Positions 46,796-54,721 of a stretch of 64,000 nucleotides of DNA are shown here, piece by piece; the stretch's first letter is position 1; the number at the start of each line of letters is the position of its first letter. The stretch comes from Acetobacterium tundrae (GTDB taxonomy: Bacteria > Bacillota > Clostridia > Eubacteriales > Eubacteriaceae): the NCBI RefSeq assembly GCF_008086615.1, contig NZ_RXYB01000008.1:90453-154452 (forward strand), given 5' to 3'. Below the pieces are notes generated by a model. It made no database searches and had not been told where the DNA came from. It worked only from the letters and a program-made list of their open reading frames with translations. The translations under genes were made by a program, and so were the position numbers.

Positions 46796-48300
46796 TGTTG
46801 ATCACCCGCCTTCAAATAAGCCTGCACTGTAAAGTTGTAACCAGTAAAGGTAGTGCCCGCGGTACCGGCCATTCCCGAAGTCGTTGTTCCAGAAGTTGCG
46901 GTCGCCTTGGAATAGCCGTTATAATCCACCTGGACAAAGTACTCCGTGGCTCTTAATCGTTCCACATAACTAGCTGCTTCCTGGACACTGTTGGCGGTTG
47001 CGGCGATGCTGACACCGCCGGTTTCGCCGTCATACGTCATACTGTTTAAGGTAATCACACTGTTGCACAGGGTCGCCAGATGCGTCAGCTTATCCGAAAC
47101 CAGCTTGGGGTTGCTGTTAACGGCGGTATTGATCATCTCCACGTCAGATACCTGTGAATTGATTCCCTCAACGGCATCGGTTAAATTTTTCGCTTCCAGA
47201 TATTGCTGCTGATTCGTGGTATCACTGATATAGGCGTTGCTCGCATCCAGTTTTTTCTGGGCACTCATCTGTAGCAGATAGAAGGTCGAAAAAACAATTA
47301 AAAAAATCACCGCCATAACAATGGGTATTGCCAGGGCTTTATTTTCAAAGTGTCGTTCCTTTTTAACCACCAGGCTTTTTTTATAGGCGGTCAAGAGATT
47401 AATGACTTTGGTTCCCGTGAAAAACGACGCAATGGGATAAATAAATTTTCCAAAATCAAAAGTTTCATCAATCTCAAACAGCTCTTTTATGTTGCGGGTT
47501 TGGGGGATAATGAATAACGAAAGATCCGGGTCAAACACCAGATTTTTCAACGAATTTAATTCAAATTCATCCAGGCCGGCATATAAGCTGATATTCAAGG
47601 AATATTCGGATTTTTGAGACTTGTTGAATTGGATTAGCGATGAAAGCTTTGCCGACAGTTCGTCCGCAAAAGCATCGGTGCCGCGTTCCGACATTAGACG
47701 GGAGCGGGTTGAAAAAATATAAAGGCCATTTTCAAATAATATCGATAATAAATCTCTCCCGTCCAGGATGTTAATCGCCAGGGTTATGCCCTTGTAGTCT
47801 TTAGTTCCGGAAACATATTGAATAATAGCATTCAGTCCCACATCAATGCTCAGTACCCTGATTTTCAGACTTTCAAACAACGCCAGATAAGACTCAATTA
47901 CCCGCTTTTCCACGCCACAACAGAACAGGTTGTTCCCGTTCGGTCCGGGAATATTTGAATAATCCACCACCAACTCTTCATAATTTCCGGCGGTGTCTTC
48001 AAGCTCAGTGGCTGTTAGTGCTGCCAGCTCCTTCGGTTTCAGCCGGGGAACCTCCACATTTTTGCTCGCAATTAAACTGCTCTCGATCACCAGTTTCATG
48101 TTGATAAACAAACCGGGATTCTCAGCCAACGCGTCGGAGAGAGTTTGTCTGATGGCTTCCTCATTGGTAATGACACCATTAATGAGAGCGCCGGCTTCCA
48201 CCGGCAGTGTTTTAAAATGCTGAATCGTCAGCTGTCCACCCTTCATCGTCCCCTGGACGACCTGGATGCCATCATTTGAAAAAAATACAATTGTCTGCAT
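46792..48300 (-). CDS. PilM-PilN fusion, type IV pilus inner-membrane assembly protein
   Basis: The 502-residue protein begins with an actin-like PilM domain (about 1-325) containing QTIVFFSNDGIQVVQG, PRLKPKELAALTATELE and LSIDVGLNAIIQYV. A membrane helix (about 340-362) follows, and then a PilN-like outer domain (about 365-502). In most species PilM and PilN are separate and PilM binds the PilN cytoplasmic tail; here they form one chain like GspL of type II secretion. The actin-like part should contact PilB/PilC in the cytoplasm and the outer part the PilO-like protein encoded next. Confidence 0.85.
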   Translation of the reverse strand: MQTIVFFSNDGIQVVQGTMKGGQLTIQHFKTLPVEAGALINGVITNEEAIRQTLSDALAENPGLFINMKLVIESSLIASKNVEVPRLKPKELAALTATELEDTAGNYEELVVDYSNIPGPNGNNLFCCGVEKRVIESYLALFESLKIRVLSIDVGLNAIIQYVSGTKDYKGITLAINILDGRDLLSILFENGLYIFSTRSRLMSERGTDAFADELSAKLSSLIQFNKSQKSEYSLNISLYAGLDEFELNSLKNLVFDPDLSLFIIPQTRNIKELFEIDETFDFGKFIYPIASFFTGTKVINLLTAYKKSLVVKKERHFENKALAIPIVMAVIFLIVFSTFYLLQMSAQKKLDASNAYISDTTNQQQYLEAKNLTDAVEGINSQVSDVEMINTAVNSNPKLVSDKLTHLATLCNSVITLNSMTYDGETGGVSIAATANSVQEAASYVERLRATEYFVQVDYNGYSKATATSGTTTSGMAGTAGTTFTGYNFTVQAYLKAGDQQ

Positions 48301-48311
48301 AAAAAGCCTTC

Positions 48312-49496
48312 CTATCCGACGTTTTGGTATAAAGTTAAAATTGGCAACATCACTGACAGCATGATACCGCCAACCATGACTGCCATAATAATAATCATAA
48401 TCGGTTCAATAAATGTGACCAACTGAGTCGTGGCCATCTCTGCTTCATAATCAAAAGCATCTGCCACGTCTTCCAGCATTTCATCCAGTTTTCCGGATTC
48501 TTCGCCAATATAGATGGTGGCCACCAATTTGGCATCGAAGCCGTTGATGGTGTGAATCGCTGCTGACAAAGGCTCACCATTTCGCACCTGTTCAATGGCT
48601 TTGGGAAACTGGGACTGCAAATAGGTGTTGCCGATGGTATCCCCACTGATGGTCAACGCAGTAATCATCGCCAGGCCGCTGGAATAAAGAGAGCTCAGGG
48701 TTCTGGCAAAACGTGCCGTGTAAACAATCTTCATCAGTTTGCCAACTTTTGGTATTTTCAATTTCAGCTGATCTAAAAGCAGCTTCACTTTGGGAACCGT
48801 TAATAAAAATGAAACCAAGGCAACAATGACGAGTGCTCCGATCAAATAAAAAATCCAGTAAGAGGTCAGTGAATTGCTGATATTGATCATGAACTGGGTA
48901 ATGGCCGGGAGCTGAATCCCTTTAAATAAGGTAAAGAACTGTGGCAGAATCAATGTAAAAATTAAAAGTACCACCAAAATGGTGACCACAAAAAGAATCG
49001 CCGGATAAGTCATGGTGCTTTTTATTTTTCCCCGGAGTTTATGTTCCTTTTCGTAATGATCCGCCATTTTTCGGGCCGTGCCCTCCATTTGACCGCTGGC
49101 CTCACCAGATTTATACATATTAATCAGCAACAGAGGGAAGGCCCCGTTTGTTGATTCCATAGCATCGGACAAGGTATTGCCACGCTGAATTTCCTGATAC
49201 AAAATGCCATAGACTTTTTTAATCGCCGGCTTGATGTCCCGCTCTTCCATGATTTTAATAGCACGTATCATCGTAATTCCTGAAGACAGCATACTGGCAA
49301 TCTGTCTGGAGAAATCGGAAATTTCCATCGGTTTTAATTTGTAAGGCTTCTTCGTTTCCTGAACTTCTTTTATTTTTGTTGTAAACTCATTATTTTTCCG
49401 CAGGTTTCGACGCACCACGTCGGCATCAGATGCCTCCATGGTGCCATGGATGACCTCGGATTGTAAATTTTTTGCTGTATATTTATAAACCGGCAT
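48312..49496 (-). CDS. pilC: type IV pilus platform protein PilC (GspF family)
   Basis: The start ATG 49496 has GGAGGG five bases upstream; the ORF extends to 49511. The 394-residue protein contains two GspF domains. The first (about 60-185) has the signature FSRQIASMLSSGITM and the second (about 265-390) FARTLSSLYSSGLAM. Three to four membrane helices are placed as in PilC. It is the inner-membrane platform on which PilB and PilT drive assembly and retraction. Confidence 0.95.
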   Translation of the reverse strand: MPVYKYTAKNLQSEVIHGTMEASDADVVRRNLRKNNEFTTKIKEVQETKKPYKLKPMEISDFSRQIASMLSSGITMIRAIKIMEERDIKPAIKKVYGILYQEIQRGNTLSDAMESTNGAFPLLLINMYKSGEASGQMEGTARKMADHYEKEHKLRGKIKSTMTYPAILFVVTILVVLLIFTLILPQFFTLFKGIQLPAITQFMINISNSLTSYWIFYLIGALVIVALVSFLLTVPKVKLLLDQLKLKIPKVGKLMKIVYTARFARTLSSLYSSGLAMITALTISGDTIGNTYLQSQFPKAIEQVRNGEPLSAAIHTINGFDAKLVATIYIGEESGKLDEMLEDVADAFDYEAEMATTQLVTFIEPIMIIIMAVMVGGIMLSVMLPILTLYQNVG

Positions 49497-49531
49497 GAAG
49501 CCCTCCATCATTGGAATTTATCTTAACGGTA

Positions 49532-50311
49532 TTATAACCCAAACAGACTTAAATAGCACTTAATTATTGCATCGCCAGCCAACAAAGCGGTCATGATTCC
49601 GATACATAAATAGGGGCCAAAAGCCATGTGTTTGTCCTTCGTTTTTTTAGCCAGCAGACTAACCGCCACCACCCCGCCAAGGACCAGACCGATAAAGGTT
49701 GCTAGCAGGGTATTTGGCCATCCCAGCAGAAATCCGGCCACCGCCATCAGCTTGATATCCCCGCCGCCGAAGGCCTCACCGATAAAGAGGATCATCACCA
49801 GCATCGGCAGGCTGACAACCACCATGCCGATGACTCGGGACAGCAGCTCCACCTGGGGAAAGCAGAAAAAGGACACCAGTGCCGGCACCATCAGGGCGAT
49901 GACCAGTCCGTTGGGAATGGTCATCGTATCGAAATCGATCATGGTGATGCAGATCAGCATCGCTCCAACTGTAAAAACCACGATCCACTGTAAGGAAAAG
50001 CCGAAAATCCACAGTACCAGAACGGCCAAAGCGCCGGTAAAAAGCTCAATCAGCGGGTATCGCGGCGAAATCTTTTCCCCGCAGTCCGCACATTTCCCGC
50101 GCAACCAGAGATAGCTGAAAACCGGGATGTTGTGGTAGCCTTTGATTTGGGCGCCGCATTTGGGACAGAAGGAGCGGCCTTTGGCAATAGAAATCTCTTT
50201 AGGCACCCGATAGATGACCACATTGAGAAAGCTGCCGATGACCGCTCCGAACACAAAGATGTAGAGATAGAGAATGAAATTTATAAGTGCAACTGCAACG
50301 TTATCGTTCAT
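49532..50311 (-). CDS. pilD: type IV prepilin peptidase/N-methyltransferase
   Basis: PilD cleaves the leader of prepilins at the membrane and methylates the new N-terminus. The 259-residue protein has eight hydrophobic segments. The N-terminal domain has two CxxC pairs (CPKC, CADC) and FLNVVIYRVP; the catalytic Asp residues stand in MIDFDTMTIPNG and FGGGDIKLMA. It is a complete bifunctional enzyme and lies between pilC and the 133-residue gene. Confidence 0.95.
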   Translation of the reverse strand: MNDNVAVALINFILYLYIFVFGAVIGSFLNVVIYRVPKEISIAKGRSFCPKCGAQIKGYHNIPVFSYLWLRGKCADCGEKISPRYPLIELFTGALAVLVLWIFGFSLQWIVVFTVGAMLICITMIDFDTMTIPNGLVIALMVPALVSFFCFPQVELLSRVIGMVVVSLPMLVMILFIGEAFGGGDIKLMAVAGFLLGWPNTLLATFIGLVLGGVVAVSLLAKKTKDKHMAFGPYLCIGIMTALLAGDAIIKCYLSLFGL

Positions 50312-50346
50312 AAAAAATTAGTTCCTTTCATACCGGTCCAAGCCAT

Positions 50347-50748
50347 TTACTTTGATGTTTTTGCAGCGTCGGTTTTTCCGGGTGAATATTTTGTGGTTAA
50401 GCCGCTTTTGCTGTAAATGATGTAATCAATGGTGGCGTCATTATTTTCATCCACAACCTGAATAACAGCCCCCTCATTCACATCATCTCCGATGAGTGCC
50501 ACCAGATCCGCCTGAACCGGAACATGATAATGCCCCAAAGCTTCAAATTCTATCGCTTTCGCCGTCGCGGCCATATACACCAACTGAGCATTGGCGGCAT
50601 ACGTGCTGTTGCGGGACGAAAAAACAAGACCGCCCACCACCAAGGCCGCCACCAGGAGCAGAGATACCACCGCCAGCGCGAAGCCCCGGCTGAAACCGAC
50701 CGGCTGATTGTCCCGGGGGGCATATTGATAATTTTTAATTGGATTCAT
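50347..50748 (-). CDS. small pseudopilin-like protein of unknown function
   Basis: I do not recognise this 133-residue protein. It has a 20-residue polar head (RDNQPVGFSRGF), a membrane helix at about 24-44, then an Ala-rich helix (ANAQLVYMAATAKAIEFEAL) and a compact beta-rich domain. The layout is that of a pilin, but the GFTLIE-type cleavage motif is absent, so PilD may not process it. It is encoded between the major pilin and pilD, after a strong hairpin. Confidence 0.6.
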   Translation of the reverse strand: MNPIKNYQYAPRDNQPVGFSRGFALAVVSLLLVAALVVGGLVFSSRNSTYAANAQLVYMAATAKAIEFEALGHYHVPVQADLVALIGDDVNEGAVIQVVDENNDATIDYIIYSKSGLTTKYSPGKTDAAKTSK

Positions 50749-50840
50749 TATAACACATTCCCCGAAATCATTCCTTATTACTGAAGGTAAAAACTAGAAT
50801 TTAACATCAGATTAAGCTGCTGATCCTTGCTCAAATTTAA

Positions 50841-50894
50841 ACATCTCCCTACCAGCGCAGACCCATCATCGGGTCTGCGCTGGTAGGGAGATGT
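50841..50894 (-). terminator. very strong 24-bp hairpin after the pilin gene
   Basis: Perfect 24-bp arms (50841-50864 and 50871-50894) enclose a 6-base loop. A second stem, CCCTATG with CATAGGG, lies at 50897-50913. Only a weak T-rich stretch (TTTAAATTTG on the minus strand) follows, so it may be a partial terminator and a 3' stabiliser of pilin mRNA. Confidence 0.7.
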
Positions 50895-50930
50895 TACCCT
50901 ATGGCGCATAGGGCGGTAGGATCTATTTAA

Positions 50931-51434
50931 TTAATTCACAGCTGAACTAGGTGATAAATCATCTAATTGTAGTCCACCTTTTTTGTAAGTTACTTTTGTC
51001 ACTTTTCCATTGGCATCAACACTTACAGTCCATAATGAACCATCTGAACTTGTTAGTCCAGTACCAGGTGTAATATCTTTATTTAAATAATTATACATCT
51101 CCAAAGCAGCACCAGTAGCTGAGCTTTTGCAAGCTGCTGATCCTAAATTAGTAGCTACTGAATCAGTTGCAGGTGAAGTAATAGTGCTCATACCAAGGTT
51201 TGTTGCTCCAGTTGTATTTCCATTTTTTCCAAATTGTTCCGTTGCTATTGCCTGTGCGGCTACATAAACTTCTCTCTGTTCAGCAACTGCCGCTTTCTTT
51301 TTTGCATCCCCCACAAATCCCAACATACTTGGTATCATGAACGCTGCTAAAATCGCCAAAATCACCAGCACCACAATAATTTCAATCAGGGTAAACCCTT
51401 TTTTGTCTTTCCGCATTCTGTTAATGAATTCCAT
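50931..51434 (-). CDS. pilA: type IV pilin, probable major subunit
   Basis: This 167-residue prepilin has leader MEFINRMRKDKKG, then FTLIEIIVVLVILAILAAF, with Glu at mature position 5 and the long N-terminal assembly helix continuing through KKAAVAEQREVYVAAQAIA. The outer domain is small, Thr/Ser/Gly-rich and has a single Cys (SAACKSS), so no disulphide loop is expected. A GGGAG site precedes the ATG. The gene has its own promoter, a c-di-GMP riboswitch in its leader and a strong hairpin downstream. These suit a separately controlled, abundant product. Confidence 0.92.
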   Translation of the reverse strand: MEFINRMRKDKKGFTLIEIIVVLVILAILAAFMIPSMLGFVGDAKKKAAVAEQREVYVAAQAIATEQFGKNGNTTGATNLGMSTITSPATDSVATNLGSAACKSSATGAALEMYNYLNKDITPGTGLTSSDGSLWTVSVDANGKVTKVTYKKGGLQLDDLSPSSAVN

Positions 51435-51549
51435 CTACTTTTCTCCCTTATATTATTAAAATTTAAAAAATCTATAATATCACCTGCGCCACGAGGCGAT
51501 TCATAATCTATCATCGGTTAACCAGATCGTTTATTGATCTTAATGTTTT

Positions 51550-51588
51550 TTTGCCGACACCCGATTTGCTCAGTTGTCCGGCTTTTTT
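51550..51588 (+). terminator. terminator-like hairpin in plus orientation within the pilin leader
   Basis: GCCGACA pairs with TGTCCGGC (one bulge) and is followed by TTTTTTCTTG on the plus strand. It would end an RNA antisense to pilA. On the minus strand the same sequence is a leader hairpin without a T-run. Confidence 0.35.
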
Positions 51589-51624
51589 CTTGATTTTTGT
51601 TTAAGCTCGTTTAAATTTTTGGTC

Positions 51625-51648
51625 AAAAAAAGCCACACCTTGTGTGGC
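51625..51648 (-). terminator. intrinsic terminator of the c-di-GMP riboswitch
   Basis: On the minus strand GCCACAC-AAG-GTGTGGC is followed by seven T. The first three bases of the stem are shared with the closing helix of the aptamer, so the two structures exclude each other in part. Confidence 0.88.
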
Positions 51649-51732
51649 AGCTGGCTATCCTATCCTGATGTCCTCCACCAAACTTAGACCCTGTAGCTTT
51701 GCGTCGCAAGCTTTCACTTGTTATGCCTCATA
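51646..51732 (-). promoter_or_regulatory. cyclic-di-GMP-I riboswitch (GEMM-I) controlling pilA
   Basis: The minus strand carries the GEMM-I core: GTGAAAG hairpin, GACGCAAAGCTACAGGGTCT and AAG, then the second hairpin ending in GATAGCCAGCTGCC. The closing helix can form between GGCA (51727-51724) and TGCC (51649-51646). Because TGCC includes the start of the terminator stem, ligand binding should disfavour termination, an ON switch. That polarity is inferred. The nearest gene downstream is pilA, about 190 bases on. Confidence 0.93.
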
Positions 51733-51760
51733 TTGTAAATTTGCAGCTTATTTGTAACTT

Positions 51761-51789
51761 ATTCTATGTTACATCTATTTTAAAGTCAA
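51761..51789 (-). promoter_or_regulatory. promoter of the pilA transcript
   Basis: On the minus strand TTGACT (51784-51789) and TAGAAT (51761-51766) are 17 bases apart, each one base from consensus. Transcription would begin near 51754, just before the riboswitch. Confidence 0.8.
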
Positions 51790-51904
51790 GTTAAACCTGC
51801 ATTAATATTAGTTAATTCTGGCAATATTTCGCCTTGTTCTTTACCTTGGAACATTCGCCTGAAAAACGAAGGAGTGCGAGCTTTGCACCATAGCTCCCTC
51901 TTGC

Positions 51905-52963
51905 TCACTTCCCGAAATACTGGTTGAACTCCTGCTTGTCGCTGGCCCACTCCAAACCGATGTCGTAGGTAATCTGCTGCTCTTTGACCAGCCTGGCCAG
52001 ATCGGAATTCAGGGTTCGCATGCCGTCCCGGCCGCCGGTTTGCATCACCGATGCCAGCTGATGGGTCTTGCTGTCGCGAATCAGGTTTAAAACCGCGTCG
52101 GTACCAATCAGCACCTCCAGCGCCGCCATACGGCCCTGGCCGTTTGCCAGCGGCACCAGCTGCTGGGTGACGACACCTTTTAAAATGCTGGAAAGCTGAG
52201 TTCTAATCTGCTGCTGGCTGTAGGGGGGAAAGACATCGATGATCCGGTCAATGGTATTGGCCGCCCCGATGGTATGCAGGGTGGATAAAACCAGATGGCC
52301 GGTTTCGGCGGCGGTGACGGCGGCCGAAATGGTTTCGAAGTCGCGCATTTCGCCCACCAGAATAACGTCGGGGTCTTCTCGCAGGGAGGACCGCAGCGCG
52401 CCGGCAAAGGAAGGCACATCCATCCCGACCTCGCGCTGATGGACGATGCTTTTTTTGTGTTCGTGTTTGTATTCCACCGGGTTCTCCACGGTCAGAATAT
52501 GCAGGGCCTTGTTGGTATTGATATAATCGATCATCGCCGCCAAGGTGGTGGATTTCCCGCTGCCGGTGGGGCCGGTAATCAAAATCAGGCCGCGCGGCTC
52601 ATTGGCCAGCTTTCTCATAATCGGAGGCAGCTTAAGATCTTCAAAACTCGGGATGGTATCGTTCAGCAGCCGCACAGCGGCAGCGTAGCTGCCCTGTTGT
52701 TTGTAAATATTCACCCGCTGTCTGAGGCCTTCCGGGGTCACATGGCAGAAATCCAGATCATCCCCGGCGCGGAGGAGTTTGAGTTCTGCCGGGTCGAGGA
52801 TGGAGAAAATCAGCTCTTCAATCAGCTCGGGATTGTGCTCAAAATCACTTTGATACAATTGTCCGTTTTTACGAAACACCGGGGGCAGCTCGCGGGACAA
52901 ATGGATGTCGGAACAATCGTTTCGACGGCCGTAGTTCACCAAGTCTAAAAAGCTTGTCTTCAT
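51905..52963 (-). CDS. pilT: type IV pilus retraction ATPase PilT
   Basis: PilT depolymerises pili for twitching motility. The 352-residue protein has Walker A GPTGSGKSTT near residue 132, Walker B VILVGEMRD, and the His box GHLVLSTLHT near residue 228. The Asp box, usually EDPIE, reads ENPVE here. The C-terminal segment is typical though lacks a clear AIRNLIRE copy. It lies ten bases after pilB and shows markedly higher GC than the pilin genes. Confidence 0.93.
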   Translation of the reverse strand: MKTSFLDLVNYGRRNDCSDIHLSRELPPVFRKNGQLYQSDFEHNPELIEELIFSILDPAELKLLRAGDDLDFCHVTPEGLRQRVNIYKQQGSYAAAVRLLNDTIPSFEDLKLPPIMRKLANEPRGLILITGPTGSGKSTTLAAMIDYINTNKALHILTVENPVEYKHEHKKSIVHQREVGMDVPSFAGALRSSLREDPDVILVGEMRDFETISAAVTAAETGHLVLSTLHTIGAANTIDRIIDVFPPYSQQQIRTQLSSILKGVVTQQLVPLANGQGRMAALEVLIGTDAVLNLIRDSKTHQLASVMQTGGRDGMRTLNSDLARLVKEQQITYDIGLEWASDKQEFNQYFGK

Positions 52964-52972
52964 TTTTCTCCC

Positions 52973-54655
52973 CTATTCCACATAATATGATAATTTCAGG
53001 AATTCTTCCATCGTGGTCACGCCGCTTTTCGTCAGCTGCTCCACGCTTTTTCGCAGTGGAATCAGCTTCTGGTTTTGTTCCACATAGTCATAGATATTTT
53101 CCGTGGGCTCTTTTCGGGAAATCATGGTTCGAATCGTTTTATCGACGGCCAGTATTTCATGAATCGCGGTTCGTCCTTTGTAGCCGGTGTGGTTGCAGAG
53201 ATGACAGCCGCGTCCTCGATAGAGTGTCGTGACGGACTCGTCATTTAACAGTTCTCGCTCGATATCCGACGCTTGATAGGCTTCCCGGCAATTATTGCAG
53301 ATCTTTTTGACCAGCCGCTGCGCCACTACTCCGGTTAGGGAATTGGCAACCATATAGGGCTCCACGCCCATATCCTCCAGCCGCGCGATGGTGGAAACCG
53401 CGTCGTTGGTATGAATGGTGGATAATACCAGATGGCCGGTGATGGCTGAACGGACGGCAATGGAAGCCGTTTCATTATCACGGGTTTCACCGACCATGAT
53501 AATATCCGGGTCCTGCCGTAAAATCGAGCGCAATCCGGACTCAAAGGTCAGCCCGGCCAAAATATTCACCTGCGTCTGGTTGATATTGGCCAGATTTTTT
53601 TCCACCGGATCTTCAATGGTGGCAATATTGACGGCATTTTTACTCAGCATTTCCAGCAGCATATACAGTGTCGTTGTTTTTCCGCTGCCGGTCGGGCCGG
53701 TGATGTAGATCACCCCATGGGGACTTTTAAGCACCTGCAGCATTTTTTCGTAATCTTCAGGGGTCATTCCAAACTGTTCGGCATGATCCAGGGCGGTGTT
53801 CATGTTTAAAAAACGAAGCACCATTTTTTCCCCATAAATCGTCGGAATACTGGAGGTTCGGATGTTCATGTCGACCTTGTCGATGCGCACCCGAAAGTGT
53901 CCGTCCTGAGGGGAACGTCGTTCTGCAATATCCAGATTCGACAGTATTTTAATGCGGGCCACCAGCGATTGATGCAAATTTGGTTCCAGCGTCAGATACT
54001 CTACAATCAAACCATCGATCCGCATCCGAATGATCGTTTCATTCTCAAACGGTTCGATATGGATATCACTGGCTCCGGCGCTATAGCCTTTTAACAGCAC
54101 CGAATTGACCAGATTGACAATCGGTGCATCCTTATCATTGGTGGTAATTTCTTCCACAAAAGAAATACTGGTACCGCCCACCGTTTCATTCGCCACTGTC
54201 GCCGCCTTTTTGGCTTCAATTTCGGTGTAGGCATTGTGGATGGTCTCCAGGATCACTTCCTTGGTGGCCAGCACCACATCAATGGGCATGTTGGTAATCA
54301 GGCGGACGTCTTCCATGGCATAAAAATCCAGGGGATCGTTCATCGCCACCAGCAGCCGGTTGTTTTCTTCGCTGATGGGAATAAGCGTATACTTAACCGC
54401 CATATTCTGGGGGATTTTCCCGGCTGCATCCAGGTTGATCATGGTCTCGTTAAGATCCAGAACCTCCACATTAAGGCGCTGCGACAAAGCCTGGAGCAGC
54501 TGGGCTTCTGTTACATAGCCATAATCCACCAGAATCGCTCCCAGCCGTTTGCTTTTATCAATTTTCTGATAAGCCAGCGCCTCCTGAAGCTGTTCTTCTC
54601 TGATAAACCCGGCATTTTTCAGGACATCACCAATGCGAATATTTTTTGTTTCCAT
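52973..54655 (-). CDS. pilB: type IV pilus assembly ATPase PilB with MshEN-type N-terminus
   Basis: PilB powers pilus extension. The 560-residue protein has an N-terminal domain (about 1-140) with two tandem motifs, RIGDVLKNAGFIREEQLQEA and RLGAILVDYGYVTEAQLLQA, that match the MshEN pattern for c-di-GMP binding in PilB/MshE ATPases. The ATPase core has Walker A GPTGSGKTTT near residue 315, IEDPVE, Walker B IIMVGETRD and the His box GHLVLSTIHT. Four Cys in CNNC and CHLC form the usual zinc site near residue 470. It should be activated by c-di-GMP, as known for related proteins; here that is inference. Confidence 0.95.
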   Translation of the reverse strand: METKNIRIGDVLKNAGFIREEQLQEALAYQKIDKSKRLGAILVDYGYVTEAQLLQALSQRLNVEVLDLNETMINLDAAGKIPQNMAVKYTLIPISEENNRLLVAMNDPLDFYAMEDVRLITNMPIDVVLATKEVILETIHNAYTEIEAKKAATVANETVGGTSISFVEEITTNDKDAPIVNLVNSVLLKGYSAGASDIHIEPFENETIIRMRIDGLIVEYLTLEPNLHQSLVARIKILSNLDIAERRSPQDGHFRVRIDKVDMNIRTSSIPTIYGEKMVLRFLNMNTALDHAEQFGMTPEDYEKMLQVLKSPHGVIYITGPTGSGKTTTLYMLLEMLSKNAVNIATIEDPVEKNLANINQTQVNILAGLTFESGLRSILRQDPDIIMVGETRDNETASIAVRSAITGHLVLSTIHTNDAVSTIARLEDMGVEPYMVANSLTGVVAQRLVKKICNNCREAYQASDIERELLNDESVTTLYRGRGCHLCNHTGYKGRTAIHEILAVDKTIRTMISRKEPTENIYDYVEQNQKLIPLRKSVEQLTKSGVTTMEEFLKLSYYVE

Positions 54656-54721
54656 TTTCCCCTCTTTTCCTCGTCACTCAAGCAGATATTATTAGCATCA
54701 TTTTAACAATTTCAGGTCCGC

